A stretch of 64,000 bases of DNA, from positions 62,001-126,000 of the forward strand of contig JADIZZ010000004.1 of the NCBI GenBank assembly GCA_016704535.1, read 5' to 3'. Of this stretch, positions 17,348 to 24,612 are shown piece after piece. Positions within the stretch are counted from its first letter, which is position 1, and the number at the start of each line of letters is the position of its first letter. The translations under genes and the position numbers were made by a program. The DNA comes from Betaproteobacteria bacterium (GTDB lineage Bacteria > Pseudomonadota > Gammaproteobacteria > Burkholderiales > Burkholderiaceae_C). Under the pieces are notes generated by a model. The model did no database searches. It was not told the origin of the DNA and was given only the letters and a program-made list of their open reading frames with translations.

Positions 17348-18382
17348 TCACCGCGTGTCCCTCGTGCGCGGATCCAGCAGCCGGTAGAGCAGATCGCTCA
17401 GCAGGTTCAACGCAATGAACACCGTGCCCACGACGATGGTCCCGCCCAGCACCGCGTTCATGTCGGCGTTCTGCAGCGAATTCGTGATGTACAGGCCTAG
17501 CCCAGGCCACGCGAACACCGTTTCGGTCAGCACGCTGCCTTCGAGTAGCCCCGCGTAGGACAGCGCGATGACGGTGACCAAAGGCACCATCGCGTTGCGC
17601 AACGCGTGACGCCAGATGATGCGGGTTTCGCTCAGGCCCTTGGCGCGCGCCGCGACGATGTACTCCTGCGCCAGTTCGTTGAGCATGAAGCTGCGTGTCA
17701 TGCGGCTGATGTAGGCCAGCGAAAAGTAGCCCAACAGGCTGGCCGGAAGCACCAGGTGGCTGAGCGCGTTGCGGAAAGCCTCCCACTCACCGGCTATGGC
17801 CGCATCCAGCAGCAGCAACCCGCTGATACGCTCGACGCTGTATTCGTAGGCCACGTCGATGCGCCCGGGCCCGCCCACCCAGCCGAGCTTGGCGTAGAAC
17901 AGCACCAGCGCCATCAGCCCGAGCCAGAAGATCGGCACCGAGTAGCCCACCAGCCCCATGATGCGCACGGCATGGTCGGCTGCACCGCCGCGCCGCACTG
18001 CCGCCCACACGCCGAGCGGCACGCCGAAGCCGGCGCCGATGAGGATGCCGCAGGTGGCCAGCTCCAGCGTTGCCGGGAAGGTCTTCTTCACGTCGTCCCA
18101 CACCGGGTTGGACGTCAGCACCGAGTTGCCGAAGTCGCCCTGCAGTGCCTTGCCCACATAACGCACGAACTGCGTGGGCAGCGGCTGGTTCAGGCCGAGT
18201 TCCTCGCGCACGCGCTGCACCACGTGTTCGGGCGCGCGGTCGCCGACGATGGCCAGCACCGGGTCGACGGGGATTACTCGGCCGATGAAGAAGGTGACGG
18301 CCAGCAGCCCCAGGTAGGTGAGCACAATGACCACCGCGAAGCGGCCGCCGGCGGCCGCCAAGCGCAGGGCTCGTCCGCTCAC
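17348..18382 (-). CDS. ABC transporter permease, DppB/OppB type
   Basis: 344-residue inner-membrane subunit of a peptide/nickel/opine-class importer with about six membrane segments. The EAA loop reads EYIVAARAKGLSETRIIWRH followed by ALRNAMVPL, and the N-terminal VVIVLTYLGLLAVTFFIGRV segment is typical of DppB. GTG start at 18382. It follows the binding-protein gene by 28 bases. No DppC, DppD or DppF partner follows; the cluster stops at a REP-like element, so the transporter is incomplete here or uses subunits encoded elsewhere. Confidence 0.92.
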   Translation of the reverse strand: MSGRALRLAAAGGRFAVVIVLTYLGLLAVTFFIGRVIPVDPVLAIVGDRAPEHVVQRVREELGLNQPLPTQFVRYVGKALQGDFGNSVLTSNPVWDDVKKTFPATLELATCGILIGAGFGVPLGVWAAVRRGGAADHAVRIMGLVGYSVPIFWLGLMALVLFYAKLGWVGGPGRIDVAYEYSVERISGLLLLDAAIAGEWEAFRNALSHLVLPASLLGYFSLAYISRMTRSFMLNELAQEYIVAARAKGLSETRIIWRHALRNAMVPLVTVIALSYAGLLEGSVLTETVFAWPGLGLYITNSLQNADMNAVLGGTIVVGTVFIALNLLSDLLYRLLDPRTRDTR

Positions 18383-18410
18383 GGGCGCGCCCTCGGCCAG
18401 CGCCCTGGCA

Positions 18411-20033
18411 TCAGCGCTTGGCCACCGCGAACATGTAGGTCGAGTCCGAGGTCGGCCCGATCTTCAGGCCGCTGACGTTGCTGCGGTAGGCCGCCACTTC
18501 GGTCTGCTGGTAGAGCATGACGAAGGGGCTGGTCTTGCGGAACTCGGACTGGATGTCCTCGTACATTTTGGCGCGCTTGGCGCCGTCGCGCTCCAGCGCC
18601 GCGGCGTCGGCGAGTTTCGTCAGTTCGGGGATGGCCCAGGCATTGCGCCAGGCCAGTGGCTTGCTCCTGGCGTCGTCGCCGTTGTCGGGGTTGCGCGCGA
18701 AGGTGTCGGCGTTGGTGTGCGGGTCCCAGTAGTCGGCGCCCCACTGGCCGATGTAGATGTCGTGCGTGCGGGCGCGGTACTTGGTCAGCGTCTGCTTGCC
18801 GTCGCCCGGCAGGATCTCGAGTTCGATGCCGGCGCGCTTCATCGTCTGCTGCATGGCCTCGGTGATGCCCTGCACCGGCTGCACCGTGCGCATGTCGATC
18901 GTCACCTTGAAACCGTTCGGGTGCCCCGCCTTGGCCAGCAGCGCCTTGGCCTTGGCCACGTCCAGCTTGTAGGGCTTGTCCTTGGCCGCGCCCAGCAGGC
19001 CGAGGGGCAGGAAGTTCTGGTGCACGACGCCGATGTTCTTGATGAGCGTGGCCCCGATGGCGTCGTAGTCCACCAGCCACTTGAAGGCCTCGCGCACCTC
19101 GGGCTTGGCCAGGATGGGGTTCTTCTGGTTCAGGCTGAAGTAGTAGACCGTGCCCTTGGGCGTGCCGGTCGACTTGATGTCCTTGTTGGCTGCCAGCGCG
19201 TCCAGGTCCTGCGGCGTCAGGTTGCGCGCGATGTCGGCGTCGCCCTTCTCCAGCAGCAGGCGCTGGGTGGCGCTTTCCTTGATGTGGCGGTAGATGACAC
19301 GGCCCAGCTTGGCCTTGGGGCCCCAGTAGCTGTCGTTGCGCTCCAGTGCCACGATCTCGTTGGCGCGCCACTCGCGGATCTTCATCGGCCCGCTGCCGGC
19401 GAAGTTGGTCTTCAGCCAGGCCGCCCCCAGGTCGCCGGCGCCGTCCTTCTGCGCCTCTTTCGACAGCACCAGCTTCTTGTCGACCACCGCCGCCACGTTG
19501 GCCGTGAGGCAGTTGTAGACCAGCGTCGGCGCGTAGGCCTTGTCGGTCTCTATCGTCAGCGTCAGCGGGCCGGTCTGCTTCACGCGTTCGGCCACGTTGG
19601 CCTTGCTCAGGCCGAACTGGGTGAGGATGAAGGCCGGCGTCTTGTCGAGCAGCACGGCGCGCTGCAGGCTGAAGACCACGTCTTCGGCGGTGAGCGGGTT
19701 GCCGCTGGCGAACTTCACGCCCGGGCGCAGTTCGAAGCTGTAGGTCTTGCCGTCGGCGCTGACGCTCCACTTCGTGGCCAGGTCGGGCAGCAGCTTGCTG
19801 GGGTCGTTGACGTCGTAGCGCAGCAGGCGGTCGTAGCCGTTGCCCATCAGTTCGCCGGCGCTGATCTCGAAGGCTTCGGCCGGGTCGAGGCTGATGATGT
19901 CGTCGAAGGCCAGCGCCACGACCACGGTGTCCTTCGGCGTCGCGGCGTTCAGCGGCAGCGTGCTGGCGACGAGAGCGACCGCAGCAGCGGTCGCAAGGCT
20001 GCGGCGGGTGAAGGTGCGGAGGTGCAGGGGCAT
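18411..20033 (-). CDS. ABC transporter substrate-binding protein, peptide/opine family (SBP_bac_5)
   Basis: Periplasmic receptor of 540 residues. The signal peptide is RTFTRRSLATAAAVALVAST followed by LPLNAAT; a twin-arginine precedes the hydrophobic core. Family blocks include DIISLDPAEAFEISAGELM, TYSFELRPGVKFASGNPLTA and YYFSLNQKNPILAKPEVREA. I chose ATG at 20033 because it begins just before the signal peptide; the frame is open further up but that part reads as non-coding. Grouped with the DcyD-like enzyme (13 bases upstream) and the DppB-like permease, so a small amino-acid or peptide derivative is a plausible substrate. Confidence 0.92.
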   Translation of the reverse strand: MPLHLRTFTRRSLATAAAVALVASTLPLNAATPKDTVVVALAFDDIISLDPAEAFEISAGELMGNGYDRLLRYDVNDPSKLLPDLATKWSVSADGKTYSFELRPGVKFASGNPLTAEDVVFSLQRAVLLDKTPAFILTQFGLSKANVAERVKQTGPLTLTIETDKAYAPTLVYNCLTANVAAVVDKKLVLSKEAQKDGAGDLGAAWLKTNFAGSGPMKIREWRANEIVALERNDSYWGPKAKLGRVIYRHIKESATQRLLLEKGDADIARNLTPQDLDALAANKDIKSTGTPKGTVYYFSLNQKNPILAKPEVREAFKWLVDYDAIGATLIKNIGVVHQNFLPLGLLGAAKDKPYKLDVAKAKALLAKAGHPNGFKVTIDMRTVQPVQGITEAMQQTMKRAGIELEILPGDGKQTLTKYRARTHDIYIGQWGADYWDPHTNADTFARNPDNGDDARSKPLAWRNAWAIPELTKLADAAALERDGAKRAKMYEDIQSEFRKTSPFVMLYQQTEVAAYRSNVSGLKIGPTSDSTYMFAVAKR

Positions 20034-20046
20034 CGGGTTCTCCGGG

Positions 20047-21087
20047 TCAGGGGGCGGCAACGGCCGTGGTGCCCAGCACCACGCTCTCGTACGCGTGCAG
20101 CGAAGGCAGGCCGCCGGTATGCAGGAACAGCACGCGCTCGCCGGCACGCAGGCAGCCTTCGCGCGCCAGACCGATGAGGCCGGCCATCACCTTGCCGGTG
20201 TAGACGGGGTCGAGCAGCAGGCCCTCGGTGCGCGCGGCCATCTGCACCGCTTCCACCATGCGCGCGTTGGGCACCGAGTACTTGGGTTGCCAGTAGCCGC
20301 CCACGCTGACGACCTTCTCGCGAGGCACCGTCAGGCCGAGGTCCAGCAGGTCGCACACGGCCTGCGCTTCCTTGTGCACCAGGGGGTCCTGGTCGGCCGG
20401 GTCGCGGCTGACGCCGATGCCGATGATCGGAATCCGTATGTGATTGCCCAGGAAGCCCGCCAGCAGCCCGCCGTGCGTGCCCGAGCTCCCCGAGCCCACG
20501 ACCACGCTGTCGAATTGCAGGCCCTGCTCGAACATCTGCTGTTGCATCTCCTGCGCGCAGGCCACGTAGCCCAGGCCACCCAGAGCGTTGCTGCCGCCGC
20601 CGGCGATGATGTAGCCCTTGCGCCCCATGGCGGCCAGCTCATCGGCCACGGCCTGCATCGCTGGCGCCATCGGTGTGCCGGCGGGCACCACGGTAAGCGC
20701 TTCCACGCCCATCAGGCGGAACATGAAGTGGTTGCCGCTGGCGTCTTCGTGGAAGCTCCCGGGCACGCGTTCCTCGATGACGAAGCGGCACTTCAGCCCC
20801 TCCTTCACCGCCGCGGCCAGCGTGATGCGGCAGTGGTTGCTCTGCGGCGCGCCGCAGGTGATCAGCGTGTCGGCCCCCTGCGCCAGCGCGTCGGCCACGA
20901 GGAATTCGAGCTTGCGTGTCTTGTTGCCGCCGGGGAAGAGGCCCAGCATGTCGTCGCGCTTGACCCAGATCTCGGGCCCGCGGCCGCCGGGGCAGCTGGC
21001 GGCGAGTGCGGCGCTGAAACGCGGCAGCGGCTCGATGGGCGTGTGGAAAGGCGTGTAGCGGCGGCGGGGGAAGCGGGAAAGGTCCAT
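20047..21087 (-). CDS. D-cysteine desulfhydrase / ACC-deaminase family PLP enzyme
   Basis: Fold type II PLP enzyme, 346 residues. The PLP lysine is probably K56 in FPGGNKTRKLEFL; QSNHCRIT, GGGSNALGGLGYV and the C-terminal LDPVYTGKVMAGLIGLA match E. coli DcyD closely, more so than ACC deaminase or L-cysteate lyase, although those share the fold. Expected products are pyruvate, ammonia and sulfide from D-cysteine or a relative. In E. coli dcyD is next to a cystine ABC transporter; here it precedes a peptide-class binding protein and permease, so coupling of uptake and desulfhydration is a fair inference. Confidence 0.8.
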   Translation of the reverse strand: MDLSRFPRRRYTPFHTPIEPLPRFSAALAASCPGGRGPEIWVKRDDMLGLFPGGNKTRKLEFLVADALAQGADTLITCGAPQSNHCRITLAAAVKEGLKCRFVIEERVPGSFHEDASGNHFMFRLMGVEALTVVPAGTPMAPAMQAVADELAAMGRKGYIIAGGGSNALGGLGYVACAQEMQQQMFEQGLQFDSVVVGSGSSGTHGGLLAGFLGNHIRIPIIGIGVSRDPADQDPLVHKEAQAVCDLLDLGLTVPREKVVSVGGYWQPKYSVPNARMVEAVQMAARTEGLLLDPVYTGKVMAGLIGLAREGCLRAGERVLFLHTGGLPSLHAYESVVLGTTAVAAP

Positions 21088-21119
21088 GGGGTCTCGGTGT
21101 CAGTGTGGCGGGTGGGCGG

Positions 21120-21593
21120 TCACTCGACTTCGCCGCCGAATTTCTTGATGAGGTTGTCGATGTACTTCTCGACCAGCTTCTCGAACTCGCCGGCGACGAT
21201 GGGCACCACCACCATCTTCATCAGGCCCGGCAAGGCCACGTCGACGGTGCCGAAGACCTTGAACTCGACGGCCGTGCCCTTCTTCGTCTCGGCCAGCTTC
21301 CAGCTTCCGCTGACCAGCGCGTTGCCCTCGCCCTTCACCGGCGTCCAGACCACCGTGCCCTTCTTGCGGTCGGCCACGTACTTGCTGGCGTAGACGGTCT
21401 GGATGTTCACCTGCTGCGTGCCCACCTTCTGCATCTCCCAGCGGTAAACACCCTGGCCCAGGTCGGTGAGCTTGTCGACCTTGGGGAAGTGGCTGGCCGA
21501 CTTCGGCACGTCGGACACGAGGTCGAAGACCTCCTTGATCGGCGCCTTGACGGCGAATTCGTAGCCGAGGTCGATGTCGACGGTGATGGCCAT
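21120..21593 (-). CDS. SRPBCC (START-like) family protein
   Basis: 157 residues with a polyketide-cyclase/START-like pattern: an N-terminal strand YEFAVKAPIKEVFDLVSDVP, then a run of alternating strands and a long C-terminal helix (VPIVAGEFEKLVEKYIDNLI). Such folds form a hydrophobic pocket for lipids or polyketides. It lies 43 bases downstream of the wax ester synthase gene on the same strand, so a lipid-linked role is possible. Start chosen at MAITVDID with an upstream purine-rich site; the frame extends 21 codons further up. Confidence 0.8.
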   Translation of the reverse strand: MAITVDIDLGYEFAVKAPIKEVFDLVSDVPKSASHFPKVDKLTDLGQGVYRWEMQKVGTQQVNIQTVYASKYVADRKKGTVVWTPVKGEGNALVSGSWKLAETKKGTAVEFKVFGTVDVALPGLMKMVVVPIVAGEFEKLVEKYIDNLIKKFGGEVE

Positions 21594-21636
21594 GGGGTGC
21601 GGTCCTTCGTGTTCGATGGTGGGGATTGCGGCGGTG

Positions 21637-23085
21637 CTATTCGGCGTCGGGGCCACCCCAGGGCAACATCAAGGACACCAGCAACAGCTTCTCGAATTCG
21701 GGTGCAAAACGCTGGATGACGTCGTCGGGGTCTGGGCAGAGCTTCGCGTCGGTGATCAGGCCGAACTGCACACCGCCCCCGTAGCTCAGGATGCTCAGGC
21801 CCACGCCCACCTCGCCCGAGGCCGGCACCCAGAACATGCTCTGGCGCATCGTGCTGCCGCACAGCTTCAGCGGCGTGGCCGGGCCGGGCACGTTGGTCAT
21901 CACCGCGGTGGTCTTCTTCGCGAACAGGCCCAGCACGGCGTCCTGCACCGGCTTGATGAACAGGCCGGTCATCGCCAGGATCGCAAAGGCCAGCAGCGGC
22001 TGGTAGCTGCCCTTCAGTTCGGCCATGCGCGCGTGCACGGCGTAGACGCGCTGCACCGGGTTGTCGATGCCGATGGGCAGCACCAGCGGCGCCAGGCCGA
22101 AGCGGTTGCCCAGCTTCCAGGCGTCTTCCAGCGGACGCAGGTTCACCGGCACCATGGCGCGGATCTGCTTGCCGGTGGGGTCGTCGCCACGCTCGGCGAG
22201 GTAGCCGCCGATGGCACCGGCCGCGCAGGCCAGCAGTACGTCGTTGACCGAACAGTTCAGTGCCTTGCCCACCACCTTCACCACGTCCAGCGGGATGGGT
22301 TCGCACCAGGCCACGACCTTGCGGCCGATGGGCTTGCCCTTCAGCCGCGTGGGCGAGTCGTCGGGCATCAGCGCGAAGGCGGCCACGTCCTTCAGCACCT
22401 GCGCGCCGGTGCGCACCACCTCGGCGCTGCCCTGCGCCGGCTCGCCCGGGTGCGACAGAAGTTCCAGTGCCTTCGCGATGCCGCTTCCGTACATGCCGAT
22501 GCCCTTGACGGTGAGCTCGGTCAGTGGCTTGAGCACGGCATCGGCCAGCCAGTCGCCTTCGTGAGGGTCCTGAGGGTCTTCCACGGGCGCGCGGCGGCGG
22601 CGCCTGGGCGGCTGGTTGCCGCCGTCGGTGATGGACATCACCACCGAAGTGAGTGCAATGCCGTCGCCGATGCAGTGGTGGATGCGCACCACCACCGCGC
22701 TGCCGCCTTCGTAGTGCTCGATGAAGTGGAACTGCCACAGCGGCCGCGTGTGGTCCAGCGGCGTGGTGGCCAGTTCACCGCACAGCGCCTGCAGCGCGGC
22801 ACGCTCACTCTGGCCCTTTTCGCGCGCCAGCTTCATGGGTACGACGTGGTGTTCCAGCTGGAAGGCCTCGTCGGTCACCCACTGCGCGCCGGTGGCATCC
22901 TGCACGGCCTTCTGGCGGAAGCGGTCGTACTGCAGCAGCTTGTCGGCCACGCGCTCGCGCAGCGCGGCCAACGTGATGGCCGGTGTCAGAAGCCAGACGC
23001 CGACGATCATCATCAGGTTGACTTCGTTGTCCATGCGCAGCCACGCGGTATCGACCCGCGACATGCGTTCGGCGGCAACGGACAT
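21637..23085 (-). CDS. Wax ester synthase / acyl-CoA:diacylglycerol acyltransferase (WS/DGAT)
   Basis: Bifunctional acyltransferase that esterifies fatty alcohols or diacylglycerol with acyl-CoA to make storage lipid; membrane or lipid-body associated. 482 residues. The catalytic HHCIGDG motif (HHxxxDG) is at residues 136-142, the same place as in Acinetobacter AtfA. N-terminal MSRVDTAWLRMD, the PLDHTRPLWQFHFIE block and a C-terminal VPGPATPLKLCGS motif are all family features. Divergent from an acyl-CoA-binding protein (102 bases between starts). With the fatty acyl-CoA reductase at 59773 this supports a wax ester capacity. Confidence 0.93.
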   Translation of the reverse strand: MSVAAERMSRVDTAWLRMDNEVNLMMIVGVWLLTPAITLAALRERVADKLLQYDRFRQKAVQDATGAQWVTDEAFQLEHHVVPMKLAREKGQSERAALQALCGELATTPLDHTRPLWQFHFIEHYEGGSAVVVRIHHCIGDGIALTSVVMSITDGGNQPPRRRRRAPVEDPQDPHEGDWLADAVLKPLTELTVKGIGMYGSGIAKALELLSHPGEPAQGSAEVVRTGAQVLKDVAAFALMPDDSPTRLKGKPIGRKVVAWCEPIPLDVVKVVGKALNCSVNDVLLACAAGAIGGYLAERGDDPTGKQIRAMVPVNLRPLEDAWKLGNRFGLAPLVLPIGIDNPVQRVYAVHARMAELKGSYQPLLAFAILAMTGLFIKPVQDAVLGLFAKKTTAVMTNVPGPATPLKLCGSTMRQSMFWVPASGEVGVGLSILSYGGGVQFGLITDAKLCPDPDDVIQRFAPEFEKLLLVSLMLPWGGPDAE

Positions 23086-23186
23086 GAGGGAACTCCTGAC
23101 GGATACGTTCTGTGAGGGCCGGGAGACGATGCTGGGTAACATGCACCCCGTCAACCAAGGATTTTCACCCAAGGGAAGCACCGACC

Positions 23187-23441
23187 ATGGCCAAACTCAA
23201 AGCCGCCTTCGAAGCCGCCGTCGCCGCCAGCAAGCAGTTGCCGGAAAAGCCGGACAACCAGACGCTGCTGAAGATCTATTCGCTGTACAAGCAGGCCACC
23301 GAAGGCGACGTCGAGGGCAAGCGCCCCGGCTTCACCGACCTGGTGGGACGCGCCAAGTACGACGCCTGGGCCGCCGTGAAGGGCAAGAGCACCGACGATG
23401 CGATGCAGGACTACGTCGACCTCATCGAGTCGCTGAAGTAG
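23187..23441 (+). CDS. Acyl-CoA-binding protein
   Basis: Small four-helix cytosolic protein that holds long-chain acyl-CoA esters and delivers them to acyltransferases. 84 residues, the eukaryotic ACBP size. The signature is intact: IYSLYKQATEGDVEGKRPG and KYDAWAAVKGKS. ACBPs are sporadic in bacteria. Its position, divergent from the WS/DGAT gene across 102 bases, suggests it supplies acyl-CoA to that enzyme. ATG 23187 follows AAGGGAAGC, a good RBS. Confidence 0.95.
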   Translation: MAKLKAAFEAAVAASKQLPEKPDNQTLLKIYSLYKQATEGDVEGKRPGFTDLVGRAKYDAWAAVKGKSTDDAMQDYVDLIESLK

Positions 23442-23455
23442 ACCGCAGTCTGACC

Positions 23456-24601
23456 ATGCCCGGCATCTCCACTCGACGACAGACACTCAAGTACCTGGCC
23501 GGCGCCGCTGCGGCCACGTTGGCGCTGCCCGCGCTGGCGCAGGGCGTGCGCCGCATCGTGCTGGGCCAGAGCTGTGCGCTCACCGGGCCGGCAGCACAGC
23601 TGGGCATCCAGATGAACCGCGGCGCACGCATCTACTTCGAACGCCTGAATGCCGAAGGTGGCGTGAACGGTCGCAGTATCGAGATCAAGGCACTGGACGA
23701 CGGCTACGAGCCCGAACGCTGCGCTGCCAACACGCGCGCCTTCATCGCCGACGGGGGCATCTTCTCGCTCTTCGGCTACGTCGGCACGCCCACCTGCCTG
23801 GCCGCGCTGCCGCTGGTGAACGCGGCCGAGATTCCCTTCTTCGGCCCGTTCACGGGCGCCGAGGCGCTGCGCGAGCCTTTCAGCCGCAGCGTCTTCCACG
23901 TCCGCGCGTCCTACTACGACGAGACCGCACTCATCGTCAGGCAGCTCACCAACCTGGGCCTGAAGCGCATCGCGGTGTTCCGCCAGAACGACAGCTACGG
24001 CCAGGCCGGGCTGGACGGCGTGAACCGCGCGCTGAAGCTGCAGAACCTGCAGCCTACGGCGGTGGGTCTGGTGGAGCGCAACACCGTCGACGTGGCTGCC
24101 GCGGTGAAGGCCATCGTGCCCACACGCCCCGACGCGGTGGTGCAGATCAGCGCCTACAAGAGCTGCGCGGCCTTCATCCGCGAGGCGCGCAAGGCCGGCT
24201 ACGGCGGCACCTTCTACAACGTCAGCTTCGTCGGCACGCAGGCGCTGGCCGACGAACTGGGCAAGGACGGGCTGGGCGTCGTCGTCAGCCAGGTCATGCC
24301 CTTCCCCTACACGACGGCAACAGCCATCGCGCGGGAGTATCTCGACGCGGTGAAACTCGCCGGCAGCGACGCCACGGCGAACTACTCCAGCATGGAGGGC
24401 TACGTCTGCGCCAAGGTCTTCGCCGAAGGCCTGCGGCGCGCCGGCGGCAACCCCACGCGCGACGCGCTGGTGGCCGGCCTGGAATCCCTGCAGCGTTATG
24501 ACGCCGGCGGCTACACCGTCAGCTTCGGCCCGCGCAACCACCGCGGCTCGAGCTTCGTCGAGCTGTCCATGCTGACCGGCGACGGCAAGGTGCGCCGCTG
24601 A
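23456..24601 (+). CDS. ABC transporter substrate-binding protein, branched-chain amino acid (LivJ) family
   Basis: 381-residue periplasmic receptor of the Peripla_BP_6 family. The signal peptide STRRQTLKYLAGAAAATLAL followed by PALA carries a twin-arginine. The mature domain begins VRRIVLGQSCALTGPAAQLG and contains the typical GRSIEIKALDDGYEPERC and GLKRIAVFRQNDSYGQAGLD. No permease or ATPase gene accompanies it, so it is an orphan receptor. The ACBP gene ends 15 bases upstream and a SulP transporter starts 11 bases downstream, all on one strand; cotranscription is possible. Confidence 0.9.
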   Translation: MPGISTRRQTLKYLAGAAAATLALPALAQGVRRIVLGQSCALTGPAAQLGIQMNRGARIYFERLNAEGGVNGRSIEIKALDDGYEPERCAANTRAFIADGGIFSLFGYVGTPTCLAALPLVNAAEIPFFGPFTGAEALREPFSRSVFHVRASYYDETALIVRQLTNLGLKRIAVFRQNDSYGQAGLDGVNRALKLQNLQPTAVGLVERNTVDVAAAVKAIVPTRPDAVVQISAYKSCAAFIREARKAGYGGTFYNVSFVGTQALADELGKDGLGVVVSQVMPFPYTTATAIAREYLDAVKLAGSDATANYSSMEGYVCAKVFAEGLRRAGGNPTRDALVAGLESLQRYDAGGYTVSFGPRNHRGSSFVELSMLTGDGKVRR

Positions 24602-24612
24602 CGCGAAGTCCC

